The notes under the pieces: model-generated | Told to the model about the DNA's origin: nothing | Seen by the model: only the letters and a program-made list of their open reading frames with translations | The model's database searches: none | DNA from: Methanomicrobiales archaeon | Lineage (GTDB): Archaea > Halobacteriota > Methanomicrobia > Methanomicrobiales > Methanospirillaceae | Reading direction: 5' to 3' | NCBI GenBank assembly: GCA_025358115.1 | Contig: JANYKQ010000038.1 | Location: forward strand, 30,509 to 94,508 | Length of the DNA: 64,000 bases | In this document: one piece after another, positions 26,509-35,436 of the stretch | How the letters are laid out: every line of letters begins with the position of its first letter | How positions within the stretch are numbered: the stretch's first letter is position 1 | Position numbers and translations under genes: made by a program

Positions 26509-27588
26509 TTATTTTTCATGCACTATGGTCATGCCGGTATTATCGACTTTTGTGCTGATGGCAATGCTCAGGCCAATGGGTTTGAGCAGTTTTTCCATGG
26601 ATTTCCGGTCAAGTGCCGTGACTACGGCAATGGAAGGCCCCACCGAGCTCATGCCGACAAATTCGAGTTTCTTCTCCCGGAGCTGGCTCATGTAATGATA
26701 GATGCCATAACTGTGATGCTCCACTTCCGCCCGCTTGGATCCCCGGAACTCGATCTCCCAGATCACATCGCCGGCCTTTTTGAGGTCATCGCGTTCCAGC
26801 GCGGGAACCAGATCCATGAGGAAAAAATATGCCTTGAGCTCGCGGTCCCGGTAGTCCAGGGTCCGGGCCTTGTTCATCAGGAGATCGAACTCCTGGGTTC
26901 CGGCCGATGAGATATCGGTCGGGGGGATGATGATATGCACATTCTTTCCTTCAGCAAACGGGTGGTGGTACACGAGAGCCAGTTCATCGCCCATGATCGC
27001 CATGCCGCCATGGGTGCTCACGGCCGGGCCGACACCGGTCTCGAATCCAAAGGCAACATTCCCGTCAGCGGTCTCTTCAACATAGTTGTGGCCAATGAGG
27101 TGGCGGAGCTGGGTATTGGTGAGGGGAGAACCCAGTGCAACATTCATGGCGGTGGCAACCGCGATCATGACCGTGCTGGTGGATCCCAGGCCAACATGTT
27201 TCTTCTCGTGATCGGTTGCTACTATGGAAAATCCGCCGGTATACCCGACCGCTTTTTTGAATACGGCAACGAAGTTCTCAACAATAGGAGCCCGGTTATA
27301 ATTGACCGAGTCCGCTTTTTTTGTACATTCTGCCGATGCGGTGCAGTAACACTGGATGGCAAACCCGATACCGCCACCGCCCGGATGATCCGGTGCAAAC
27401 CGGTTCATGTCCAGCACGGTCAAGTGGATACGGGCCGGGGCTGTTACCGTTATTTTACCTTTTACCGGTGCCAGTTTGAACTTTTTCTTCTCAAGATCGA
27501 GCGTCTTTAATATTGTCTTTGGAGCAAATGACCTGAATTCGTATTCCACGAGATCCAGGTCTCCTCCACGGATTTTCATTATCGGCAT
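26509..27588 (-). CDS. mptG: GHMP-family protein, probable beta-RFAP synthase (MptG)
   Basis: 359 residues. ITVTAPARIHLTVLDMN and PGGGGIGFAIQ in the first third and HVGLGSTSTVMIAVATAMN (GHMP glycine motif) in the middle fit beta-ribofuranosylaminobenzene 5'-phosphate synthase, which joins PRPP and p-hydroxybenzoate or p-aminobenzoate in tetrahydromethanopterin synthesis. The first 45 residues before the core are an extension. Another archaeal GHMP enzyme cannot be excluded, but the ARIHL...D and GGGIGFAI blocks favour MptG. Confidence 0.75.
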   Translation of the reverse strand: MPIMKIRGGDLDLVEYEFRSFAPKTILKTLDLEKKKFKLAPVKGKITVTAPARIHLTVLDMNRFAPDHPGGGGIGFAIQCYCTASAECTKKADSVNYNRAPIVENFVAVFKKAVGYTGGFSIVATDHEKKHVGLGSTSTVMIAVATAMNVALGSPLTNTQLRHLIGHNYVEETADGNVAFGFETGVGPAVSTHGGMAIMGDELALVYHHPFAEGKNVHIIIPPTDISSAGTQEFDLLMNKARTLDYRDRELKAYFFLMDLVPALERDDLKKAGDVIWEIEFRGSKRAEVEHHSYGIYHYMSQLREKKLEFVGMSSVGPSIAVVTALDRKSMEKLLKPIGLSIAISTKVDNTGMTIVHEK

Positions 27589-27733
27589 AGTAACAGTCTG
27601 ACGTTAGGAGCGGGCCCAAGAAAAAGGCATCGAAACATACCCGTCTAAAAAAAATAACGAAAGAGAAATTTCCGATTATTATCCGTATCCCCGGCCGGAA
27701 GGTATCGCCGGGAAAATGGAGATGGTAGCTTTT

Positions 27734-28792
27734 TTAGATCCACTTCTTCTTCCGGAAAAACGTGAGCATACCGATGACCATGAGGGCCATAACGATAAGC
27801 ACCGAATAATAACCGAATTCCCATTCAATTTCCGGCATATTCTTAAAGTTCATGCCGTACAGTCCGACAACGAACGTGAGCGGGATGAAGATGGTTGCAA
27901 TGAGCGTGAGCACTTTCATGATCTCGTTCATCTTGTAACTCAGGCCGGAGAGGTAGATGTCGATCATTCCCGAAACCATATCCCGGAAGGTCTCTAAGGT
28001 ATCAATAACCTGGATCGTGTGGTCGTACACATCGCGCAGGTAGATCCGTGTCGATTCCCTGATGAGCGTGGAATCAGATCGCTCAAAATTATTGATCAAC
28101 TCGCGGAGAGGCCAGACCGATTTCCGGAGAAAGATCATATCCTTTTTGAGCCGGTTGATCTTCTGGAGGGAATCCTGTGTCGGGCTGGCAACCAGTTCCT
28201 CTTCCAAATCCTCAACCTTTTCTTCGAGTTTCTCCATTACTGAAAAATAATTATCCACTATAGTATCGATGAGCGCATATGCCAGGTAATCCGGGCCAAA
28301 CTGCCGGATCTTCCCGTCCTTGCGGATCCTCTCCCGCACCGGATCAAACACATCCCCCTCGTCTTCCTGGATTGAGATCAGGAAATTTTTCCCCATCAGG
28401 ATACTGATGTGCTCAATCTTGATCTCCTTCTCCGCTTCAAGGTAGGAGAGCATCTTTAAGGTAATGTAGAGATACCCGTCAAGATCCTCCATCTTCGGCC
28501 GCTGGCCGGTATTGAAGATATCTTCCAGGATGAGCGGGTGAATGGTAAAGCATTTCCCGAGATCTTCAATGAGCCCGGGATTTCCCAGGCCGTCGATATT
28601 TATCCAGGTCACGGTTTCGGTATCCCGGAACGGGAAGCATTCACTGACCTGGCGGACGATTTTTTCCTGGAAATGCGTTGCATCATAGTCAATGACCGTG
28701 ATCCTGACCGGCTGGTAAGAGGGTCCGGGAGGGATACTATTGCGGGGAAGCAGTCCCGTTTGTTTAATAAGTGAATGCCGGTGGCGTGACAT
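27734..28792 (-). CDS. corA: CorA-type magnesium/cobalt transporter
   Basis: 352 residues. A long cytoplasmic N-terminal funnel domain with acidic and coiled stretches (EKLEEKVEDLEEELV) ends in two membrane helices; the pore motif YGMNF follows the first helix and the second ends with the basic FFRKKKW tail typical of CorA. It forms a pentameric Mg2+ (or Co2+) channel. Length and motif are standard. It sits alone between mptG-like and DUF2148 genes. Confidence 0.93.
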   Translation of the reverse strand: MSRHRHSLIKQTGLLPRNSIPPGPSYQPVRITVIDYDATHFQEKIVRQVSECFPFRDTETVTWINIDGLGNPGLIEDLGKCFTIHPLILEDIFNTGQRPKMEDLDGYLYITLKMLSYLEAEKEIKIEHISILMGKNFLISIQEDEGDVFDPVRERIRKDGKIRQFGPDYLAYALIDTIVDNYFSVMEKLEEKVEDLEEELVASPTQDSLQKINRLKKDMIFLRKSVWPLRELINNFERSDSTLIRESTRIYLRDVYDHTIQVIDTLETFRDMVSGMIDIYLSGLSYKMNEIMKVLTLIATIFIPLTFVVGLYGMNFKNMPEIEWEFGYYSVLIVMALMVIGMLTFFRKKKWI

Positions 28793-28848
28793 GGTTTATT
28801 CCGGTGCAGTGTGATTGGGCAGGGGGGCGGATAAGAATATCGAAAAAA

Positions 28849-29412
28849 TTATGGTGCTCTCTCGCGATCAAAGAAGATATTCTTCCCGGTTGCAGAGAGG
28901 GGAATGGCATAGGCAACAGTGCAATCCTTCCCGAGAAGCCCGAGGTCCATGGCTGCAACACCGCCGGAATACATGATACGGTTATCGACATTATGGACCT
29001 GGGATGTCTTTACCGCTGAACCCAGTGCAATCCCGAGATCCGCCATGCGTACTGCGCAGTTGGGGCCGGAAAAGGGTGTGGTCTTTTTGCTCTTCTTCTT
29101 TTGGCACTCCTTTGCCATATCTGCACAGGTATCAAACCCGCATGCCCCGCAGTTTATGCCGGCAACCGTATCTCCCCGTGCACCAACCAGGACACACCCG
29201 TCACTTGCGGCAATGTTCTTTGCATCCCGTAAGAAAAAACCAATTCCCTGTTCCTCTCCCAGTTCCCGGAGCCGTGTTGAAAGTGTGGAGATTTCCTTAC
29301 CGGTAAGGATACGGATGATGATCGTATCCACCCCTTTTCCTTTCGGGGCCGTGCGGGCAGCAAGGGCCATGAGACCGGCAACGGTTGTCACTGCTGTCTT
29401 TTCAAACGTCAT
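28849..29412 (-). CDS. DUF2148 ferredoxin-like cysteine-rich protein
   Basis: 187 residues. The middle has NCGACGFDTCADMAKEC, followed by GPNCAVRMADLGIALGSAVK, the hallmark of DUF2148 proteins, which are thought to bind an iron-sulfur cluster in an unknown redox role. No membrane segments. The start ATG (29412) is followed by TFEKTAVTTVAGLMALAART, a conserved N-terminus. Common in methanogens and other strict anaerobes; the reaction is not known. Confidence 0.85.
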   Translation of the reverse strand: MTFEKTAVTTVAGLMALAARTAPKGKGVDTIIIRILTGKEISTLSTRLRELGEEQGIGFFLRDAKNIAASDGCVLVGARGDTVAGINCGACGFDTCADMAKECQKKKSKKTTPFSGPNCAVRMADLGIALGSAVKTSQVHNVDNRIMYSGGVAAMDLGLLGKDCTVAYAIPLSATGKNIFFDRERAP

Positions 29413-29523
29413 AAGGATTAGTTGTGACAGGCCAAAGATAAAAAAGGGGAGGGTTAAAATCCCCTTTTTACTAAAGAGAAAAATGGATAATATTCTTCCT
29501 TTCCCGGATCATTATAATTGTAC

Positions 29524-29805
29524 TTACTCTTCAGGCCCGAAATCTTCCCGGTCCATCTCGGACGGGGTATTCCAGACCTGCCAGCAGAAACCGGCTATAC
29601 AGATGATGATGAATAGTGCCATAAGGATTGCACTGAAAATATTTTCAGCAATGAGCAGGTTGATGGGAATGCGCATGCCCATCCTGTCATTTACTGCCCC
29701 GATACCCAGCGCCACGATAAGAAACAAAATAGTACCGGTGATTATACCAAGAATAACTGCAGCCGCAATACGCAGCATGCCCGGTCTCTGTGCATGTTCT
29801 GACAT
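29524..29805 (-). CDS. Small two-helix membrane protein, unknown
   Basis: 93 residues from ATG 29805, which has GGTGA about ten bases upstream; the track start at 29871 overlaps the thioesterase stop and adds 22 residues. Two hydrophobic helices (IAAAVILGIITGTILFLIVALGIG and NIFSAILMALFIIICIAGFCW) flank a short loop, and the tail is acidic. No family recognised. It probably shares a transcript with the thioesterase gene immediately upstream. Confidence 0.6.
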   Translation of the reverse strand: MSEHAQRPGMLRIAAAVILGIITGTILFLIVALGIGAVNDRMGMRIPINLLIAENIFSAILMALFIIICIAGFCWQVWNTPSEMDREDFGPEE

Positions 29806-29867
29806 GCAGTCAGTTTCACCGGCCATATATTTAGTAATTCGCAAAAATAACCAAAAACCCGTTTTTT

Positions 29868-30290
29868 TCATGGGTGAGGCGGTTTAACCTGGAGAGCTAC
29901 TCCATCAAATTCGGCAATAATGCGCTCACCTTCGTACACCATTACCCGGAATGTTGAATACCTGCCATTATCGGCAACCCGGTTCGCAATCGCAACAAGA
30001 TCACCGGTTGCCGGTGCGATATACTGGATATGTACCGAAACTGCAACACGATCTGCGTACCCGCAGTTCGCCGCGATACCGAATGCCTGGTCCGCAAGTG
30101 CAAAGATCGCTCCCCCGTGAGCAACATCATGTGGATTTAAGGTATGACCGCAATCCATCTCAACGCGGGCAAAGCCATCATGCGCCTCAGTGATGGTCAT
30201 CTTTAAGAGCCGGGCAAACGGGCTGTTGTTAAATGCAGCAATCCGTTCATTTTCCCGTTCCCCGGTTGGTTGCGGATCTGGTACTGGCAT
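29868..30290 (-). CDS. PaaI-type hotdog thioesterase
   Basis: 140 residues with the hotdog helix signature LNPHDVAHGGAIFALADQAFG, in which the HGG...D pattern carries the catalytic acid of phenylacetyl-CoA thioesterase PaaI relatives, and SVHIQYIAPATGDLVAIANRV forming the next strand pair. It hydrolyses an acyl-CoA-type thioester; the acyl group is not predictable. Single-domain and of usual length. Confidence 0.85.
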   Translation of the reverse strand: MPVPDPQPTGERENERIAAFNNSPFARLLKMTITEAHDGFARVEMDCGHTLNPHDVAHGGAIFALADQAFGIAANCGYADRVAVSVHIQYIAPATGDLVAIANRVADNGRYSTFRVMVYEGERIIAEFDGVALQVKPPHP

Positions 30291-30323
30291 ATTCTGGCCC
30301 GGCCTGGTAAAAATGAAGAAAAA

Positions 30324-31022
30324 TTATTTGTATTTTTTCTGGGAATAGGAATATTTTTCGGATTCCCCGCCTTTGGATACAATGTATACCCATTCGTACA
30401 GTGACTGGAGGGTGCCAAACTTCTGGTACCTGCGCATCGAAAAGCCCACTTTGAGACGGTTATCAAAGAGGATCTTCCCCTCATCTTTCATCCGCATGGC
30501 GATCTCCAGGTCATCCCCGGCATCGATGCAGCGGTACATGCCCGCTTTTAAAAATGCGTCTTTCCGAAACGCAGTGTTGCAGCCAAGGGTATAGTAAAAT
30601 GTCTTACTGTAATAGCCGATGCGGGCAAAGGTGTTGGCGAGCAGGAGCGAAAAGTGGTTGCCAATTCCCTCTTCTATCGGGTAGACCGGGCCATAGACCT
30701 GGACAACTGCGGGATTCTTAAAATCCTCTGCAAGGCTTTTAATCCAGTGCGGCGGAAGTATGCAGTCTGCATCGGTTGTTGCAACAATGTTGCCCTGCGC
30801 CACCATGACGCCATCATTGCGAGCACCTCCCACTTTCTTACTGGTCTGGGTAAAGACTTTGTCAGCATATTTCTTCGCGATCTCGCAGGTGGCATCCTTT
30901 GAACCGCCATCCACCACAATGATCTCGTAATCGGCCCGGGGGATATTCTGGTGCGATAGCGAGACGAGACACTGGGCGATATTCTCTTCCTCGTTGAACG
31001 TGGGAATGATGACTGATATCAT
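30324..31022 (-). CDS. Family 2 glycosyltransferase
   Basis: 232 residues of the GT-A fold: VIIPTFNEEENIAQCL at the N-terminus, VVDGGSKDAT, and the metal-binding TTDADCILPPHWI near residue 88. No membrane segment, so it is a soluble cytoplasmic enzyme using a nucleotide sugar. The FAD oxidase-like gene 88 bases upstream on the same strand may work with it in surface glycan or lipid-linked sugar synthesis. The acceptor is unknown. Confidence 0.88.
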   Translation of the reverse strand: MISVIIPTFNEEENIAQCLVSLSHQNIPRADYEIIVVDGGSKDATCEIAKKYADKVFTQTSKKVGGARNDGVMVAQGNIVATTDADCILPPHWIKSLAEDFKNPAVVQVYGPVYPIEEGIGNHFSLLLANTFARIGYYSKTFYYTLGCNTAFRKDAFLKAGMYRCIDAGDDLEIAMRMKDEGKILFDNRLKVGFSMRRYQKFGTLQSLYEWVYIVSKGGESEKYSYSQKKYK

Positions 31023-31110
31023 TAAATGAAATACTCCGGTACCATTTTCACGTTAACGCATAATAAGCGTGATGTAAAAGATGTGAAAATAATCATGTAT
31101 TGACCCGGTA

Positions 31111-32427
31111 TCAGGAAGCCGGGTGACGGGCAACAAAATCCATGACGCTGCGCAGGCAGCCATCCATGTTCAGGTACTCAAACTGGGAGAATCTTCCTAT
31201 GAGCGGGATGCCGGCCGCAGTGCAATAGTCCTTTACAATCGCGATATTTTTCTGGTAATCCAGGTCATAGACAACGTAGGCATATGGCTGGCGTTCCACC
31301 GAGGAACAGATAACCTGTTCCCGGCTGAGGATCTGCATTGCCTCTAAGGATGTGATCACCTGGTCGATGAGTGCGGCATCATCCATGTGGGAGACGTCAT
31401 CCCCCGGCTGGTGAGTGATCTCGGCGAGCACGGATCCACATCCTTCCGGTGCTGCATGGGCACTGTAATTGGACGGGAACGAGATCCGGTTGGTCATGCC
31501 CAGTGCGATCTCGGGGATATAGAGCCAGGAGATGTCGGGGACCGTGCCCTTAATCCCGATATTTACGCACACGATTGCATTATACCTGAGGGCATTGCAC
31601 GCTTCCTTTACCCGGGTTGGAACATTATCGAGTGCTGCAATGAGATGCTGGACCGGTATGGCTGATATGCACTGTTCCGCCACAATTACTTCACTGCCAT
31701 TGCTGATCTCAAAGAGCCCGTCTCGCTTTCGCACTGAAGTAACACAAAATCCGGTACGGATCCTGTCCTTTATTGGTTGTGCAATCGCGCTGGCCAGTGC
31801 TTCAATGCCCCCGTCAAGCGGGTAGGAGAAGACCGACTGGTGGGTGTAGCCTTCCGTCGGGATGCCTATCGCTGATTTGATCACATCCTCGACCGGCGGC
31901 CGGGGAATGCGGCCGTCCACCCAGTGCAGGGACATTAAGTCTGTTGGAAATTTCCAGATCTTCTCGTTATACGGGATCATGTAGCATTCGGCTATTCCTT
32001 TGCCAAAGGTATAGTATATCCATTCCCGGAAATTCTTTGGCGCCGGCAACTCTCCTTTTTCCACTGCAACGTGGGTTTTTACAAACTCATTGATGCAGAA
32101 GAACCGGTCCATCTGGGGCAGGTCGGAAAGGCCGTTCTCGAACGGGTACTTCACATACTGGCCTTTGTAAAAAATTTTTGTGTTCCGGTTATTCCGCTGC
32201 TCATTTCCCTCAATCATCCGGCGCATGAACAAGAGGACTTCAACATCCCGCGAGAAGATGATATGAGAACCGCCGATATCGAACGTGAACCCCTGTTCAG
32301 TCTTTGACCGGCAGAGCCCGCCACAGGCCGGTCCTGCTTCGAGAACGATCACATCGTCGCCTTTGTCATGCAGCAGCCGGGCCAGGGCAAGTCCTGAAAG
32401 TCCGCCGCCAAGAATTGCGATTGTCAC
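31111..32427 (-). CDS. FAD-dependent amine oxidase/UDP-galactopyranose mutase-like protein
   Basis: 438 residues. The N-terminal dinucleotide-binding motif ILGGGLSGLALARLLHDKG, then EAGPACGGLCRS, and FDIGGSHIIFSRD fit the protoporphyrinogen oxidase/UDP-galactopyranose mutase superfamily, as do YNEKIWKFP and the GGIEALASAIAQ block. Proteins like this beside glycosyltransferases often modify sugars or polyprenyl-linked precursors. I cannot choose between mutase and oxidase roles. FAD binding is well supported. Confidence 0.8.
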   Translation of the reverse strand: MTIAILGGGLSGLALARLLHDKGDDVIVLEAGPACGGLCRSKTEQGFTFDIGGSHIIFSRDVEVLLFMRRMIEGNEQRNNRNTKIFYKGQYVKYPFENGLSDLPQMDRFFCINEFVKTHVAVEKGELPAPKNFREWIYYTFGKGIAECYMIPYNEKIWKFPTDLMSLHWVDGRIPRPPVEDVIKSAIGIPTEGYTHQSVFSYPLDGGIEALASAIAQPIKDRIRTGFCVTSVRKRDGLFEISNGSEVIVAEQCISAIPVQHLIAALDNVPTRVKEACNALRYNAIVCVNIGIKGTVPDISWLYIPEIALGMTNRISFPSNYSAHAAPEGCGSVLAEITHQPGDDVSHMDDAALIDQVITSLEAMQILSREQVICSSVERQPYAYVVYDLDYQKNIAIVKDYCTAAGIPLIGRFSQFEYLNMDGCLRSVMDFVARHPAS

Positions 32428-32507
32428 TGCTCATTACGTTTGCAGCCGGAATTTATATTGCTGAGGGTAAATGAGGGACACCCTGGTTGTTCCCCACATT
32501 CTCTTTG

Positions 32508-33272
32508 TTAAATGGGTACCGGCATGGGTGTTGCAGGAGAATCGCACCGGCCCATGAAACAGATGAGCCCGTTCGGACAGGAATTCCCGCAGGACCCGCA
32601 ATGTTTGGGATGGGTCAGTAAGTCAAAACAGCCGTCAGGACAACTTGTCTGTCCTGCTGTACAGAGAGCTGCACAATTACCGTTCTGGCAGTATTTTCCG
32701 GCAGCGCAGGAATTCCCGCAGGACCCGCAACTGCTGTTATCTGTTCTCGGGTCAACGCAGGTATTATTGCAGGCAAGCCGGTCGGAAGGGCAGAAGACTG
32801 ATTTTGTGATCGGCACCGTGGTCGGACTGGTTGTCATGACCGTTTTTTGGACCAGCGTAGCGGCTGCAGTCAGCGGTTCTGTTGTGGGCAGGAGTGTCGG
32901 CACTTTGGTCTTGACAACAACAGGTTCTTCATTGGATGCACTTGCCGTTCCGTTCATCCGGGTAATAGTTGATACCGGAGTTATGGGAGTGCCTGCGGAG
33001 ACGGGTGACCCGCTGCCGGTAAACAGGGATGAACCAATGAAAAGGATGATAAGAATAATGATGACAAGTCCTGCCACTGCCACCAGGCCGTTTACTGACC
33101 TGATGCCGGATAATGCTGTCGGGGGGACCGGGCCGGGCTGTGTTGATTGCAGGGAGACTGGATCCTGAGAGTCGGTGAGATCCGGTGTGAGGGATATGCC
33201 ACAGTTTGTACAGAATTTTTTATCAGGTTCAACGGCTTTGCCGCACCGGGGACAGAATCGCAGGCTGATCAC
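32508..33272 (-). CDS. Zinc-ribbon membrane protein with Cys-rich extracellular tail
   Basis: 254 residues from GTG 33272. Residues 7-25 hold a CPRCGK...CTNCG zinc ribbon, then a linker and one membrane helix (LVAVAGLVIIILIILFIGSSLF), then a Thr/Ser/Pro-rich stalk and a C-terminal domain with two similar units of CNNTCVD...CGSCGNSCAAGKYC and CPDGCFD...CGSCGNSCPNGLIC. The paired units resemble Stig1-like Cys-rich repeats also found in bacterial surface proteins. The outer part is likely disulfide- or metal-stabilised; the function is unknown. Confidence 0.75.
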   Translation of the reverse strand: MISLRFCPRCGKAVEPDKKFCTNCGISLTPDLTDSQDPVSLQSTQPGPVPPTALSGIRSVNGLVAVAGLVIIILIILFIGSSLFTGSGSPVSAGTPITPVSTITRMNGTASASNEEPVVVKTKVPTLLPTTEPLTAAATLVQKTVMTTSPTTVPITKSVFCPSDRLACNNTCVDPRTDNSSCGSCGNSCAAGKYCQNGNCAALCTAGQTSCPDGCFDLLTHPKHCGSCGNSCPNGLICFMGRCDSPATPMPVPI

Positions 33273-33458
33273 ATTACACGCTCTCGGGTACTTTCATGTT
33301 CATGGGGCAGGAAAAAAAGGTTATGCCGGAAAGGGGGCATTATTTCCCTGTATCCGAAAATTTTGCAATCGCAAAAATCAGGTTAATCTGAAGTTTTCTT
33401 GTTAATTTTTTTAAAATCCAATCGTCGTAAGCAATGACTAGCGGCGCGGGAAAAAAGA

Positions 33459-34979
33459 TTATTTGGAAATGTACCAGCCGGTCTGGGTCTCGTTGAGAAT
33501 ATTTTCCGGCGTCTTCTTGGTCAGCAGGCTGACAATGATCATGGCAAGGATTGCAATTACGAATGCATAGAACGAGAAGTGCAGGGGAATTTTTGCAAAT
33601 TCAAAACCCATTGCGACAGTCTTGAAATAATTCAGGCCCCCGATTGCAAGGGAAGAAACAAGTCCCAGCGACATGGCTGCAAGTGCGCCTTCCCGGGTCG
33701 CACCGCGCCAGTACAGACCGGCCAGGAGCGGGACTGCAAAGGTTGCGAGCATGACGCCGATTCCCATCCAGATGAGGCTTGCCAGCATCTCGGGAGGGCT
33801 GATGGCAAGGAGCATGGTGCCTACAGCCGAGAGCACTACCACAATTTTCGAGAGCAGGAGCACGGATTTATCGTCCGCATCGGGTTTTAAGACTTTCTTG
33901 TAGATGTCCCACGAGAACATGGCACCGATGGTGAGCATCAGGCGGTCGGTCGTGGACATGACGGCTGCCAGCACAATTACGGCAAAGACTGCCCAGAGGG
34001 CAACGATCGGCAGGGCATACTGGATGCCGTAGAGGATGACAAAGTCCCCGGCATTGGGGACATTGGGGAGGGCAAACATTCCCTGCTTGACCATGGTAAG
34101 GCCGGCAAACCCGGTGAATTTCAGGAGAACCATGGCTACAAAGTAGATGAGGAACGCAACGAGCGGCGCCCACTTGAAGTACTTGACATCCTTGATTGCC
34201 AGCACATTGTTGATCACGTGCGGTGCGCAGGCAAGACCCACCATCAGGAGGATCGCAAACGAGAAGATGTACGGGATGGCAAAGGCCCCGCTCGGCATCC
34301 AGGGCATGACGAGGGCCGGGTTGACCGATGCGATGTACTCATTGACCGGGGTAAACCCTCCTGCGTAGAAGATGATGATCGGTGCCATGATGAGCACACC
34401 GCCTATAAGGATGACGGACTGGATGAGCGAGGCCCATGCCACTGCATAGAGCCCGCCAATCGCGGTATAGACCATGGTCACGGCAGTTGCGATCACGAGA
34501 GCCAGCCAGAGCGGGATCTGGAAGAGCCAGATGAGCACGATCGCAATTGCAGTATATTGCCCGACAAGGTAGATCAGCGAGACTATAATACCGGCAACTG
34601 CCGCGAGCGTCCGGAGTGCAGTCGGGCTCTGGTACCGGTGGGCGAGATAATCCTGCACCGTAACATAGCCGGCGGTTTTTGCCACATTGTGGAGCTTGAC
34701 GCCAAAGAAAATGATACAGAATGCGATCGAGAGCGGGACAAAGATCTGTTCCCACATGGTGGGCCAGCCCATCTTATACCCGAGACCCGAGACCCCGAGA
34801 AGGGACATTCCCGAACAGACGGTCCCAATCATAAGGAGCACGAACATCCAGAATCCTAAAGAGCGCCCGGCATTGAGGTAATCATCGGTATTCTTGATCT
34901 TCTTGGATGCCCAGAATCCTATCCCGAGCATGGCAAGGAAATAAACGGCAACGACAAGGATGGTGATATAATCGGCCAT
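33459..34979 (-). CDS. Sodium/solute symporter (SSS family)
   Basis: 506 residues with about 13 membrane helices. The first helix, followed by ASKKIKNTDDYLNAGRSLG, and the middle block TAIGGLYAVAWASLIQS are SSS family signatures (proline, pantothenate and sialic acid transporters). Substrate unknown; a monocarboxylate or amino acid is plausible. It starts one base after the stop of a 34-residue membrane peptide, an arrangement seen at other archaeal SSS loci. Confidence 0.92.
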   Translation of the reverse strand: MADYITILVVAVYFLAMLGIGFWASKKIKNTDDYLNAGRSLGFWMFVLLMIGTVCSGMSLLGVSGLGYKMGWPTMWEQIFVPLSIAFCIIFFGVKLHNVAKTAGYVTVQDYLAHRYQSPTALRTLAAVAGIIVSLIYLVGQYTAIAIVLIWLFQIPLWLALVIATAVTMVYTAIGGLYAVAWASLIQSVILIGGVLIMAPIIIFYAGGFTPVNEYIASVNPALVMPWMPSGAFAIPYIFSFAILLMVGLACAPHVINNVLAIKDVKYFKWAPLVAFLIYFVAMVLLKFTGFAGLTMVKQGMFALPNVPNAGDFVILYGIQYALPIVALWAVFAVIVLAAVMSTTDRLMLTIGAMFSWDIYKKVLKPDADDKSVLLLSKIVVVLSAVGTMLLAISPPEMLASLIWMGIGVMLATFAVPLLAGLYWRGATREGALAAMSLGLVSSLAIGGLNYFKTVAMGFEFAKIPLHFSFYAFVIAILAMIIVSLLTKKTPENILNETQTGWYISK

Positions 34980-34980
34980 G

Positions 34981-35085
34981 TTAATCGTGCCCCTTGAAGG
35001 TTATTCCCCATAAAACGAGCAAAGCAATGGCGATGATCGTTACTATACCAAAAACAATGATTGTGATATCGGGTAATCCGAACAT
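34981..35085 (-). CDS. Symporter small accessory membrane protein (34 residues)
   Basis: Not in the ORF track. ATG 35085 to TAA 34981 encodes MFGLPDITIIVFGIV... ending in TFKGHD, a single membrane helix with a short basic/acidic tail. Its stop is separated from the symporter ATG by one base, so translation should be coupled. It matches a known type of small accessory subunit beside SSS symporters. TTATATG, about 35 bases upstream, may be the TATA box. Confidence 0.75.
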   Translation of the reverse strand: MFGLPDITIIVFGIVTIIAIALLVLWGITFKGHD

Positions 35086-35436
35086 AGTACCATGCTAATT
35101 TGTAGTATGCTAGCATATAACACGATCGAAATTGTTCGGCGATCTTACCGGCGTAAAAATATTCATATGGATTATATATACAAATCTCTTTGAAAGAATT
35201 CCTGCAGTGACTGGTTATCATCATCCGGTTTGCCGGATAACATTTTTGCCGTTCTGGAACGGGGAATATACCGGTTATCGTCCATTGATTTCCTGGCAGA
35301 TAATCTGTACCGTGGAATACCCGGACTCCCGGGAGAAAAGAAGGCTACGCCCGGATCTGTTAAAATATGTTTAATACTCCCCTGTGCGAACCTATAGCAT
35401 AGCAGATAAAACCGGCTTTATCGGGGGGATTCAGGT
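35086..35436. promoter_or_regulatory. Divergent intergenic region between symporter and livGF
   Basis: 350 bp without a credible ORF. The symporter side has GTTATATGCTAGCATAC, in which ATGCTAGCAT is a 10-bp palindrome; a second ATTCATATGGATTATATATAC stretch near 35160 is TATA-rich. The livG side has GTTTAATACTCC and the GGGGGG ribosome site at 35423-35428. Confidence 0.45.

Noticed and set aside
34218-34859. 213-codon ORF opposite the symporter
   Set aside because: Its charge-rich translation is the usual antisense shadow of a membrane protein; no ribosome site.
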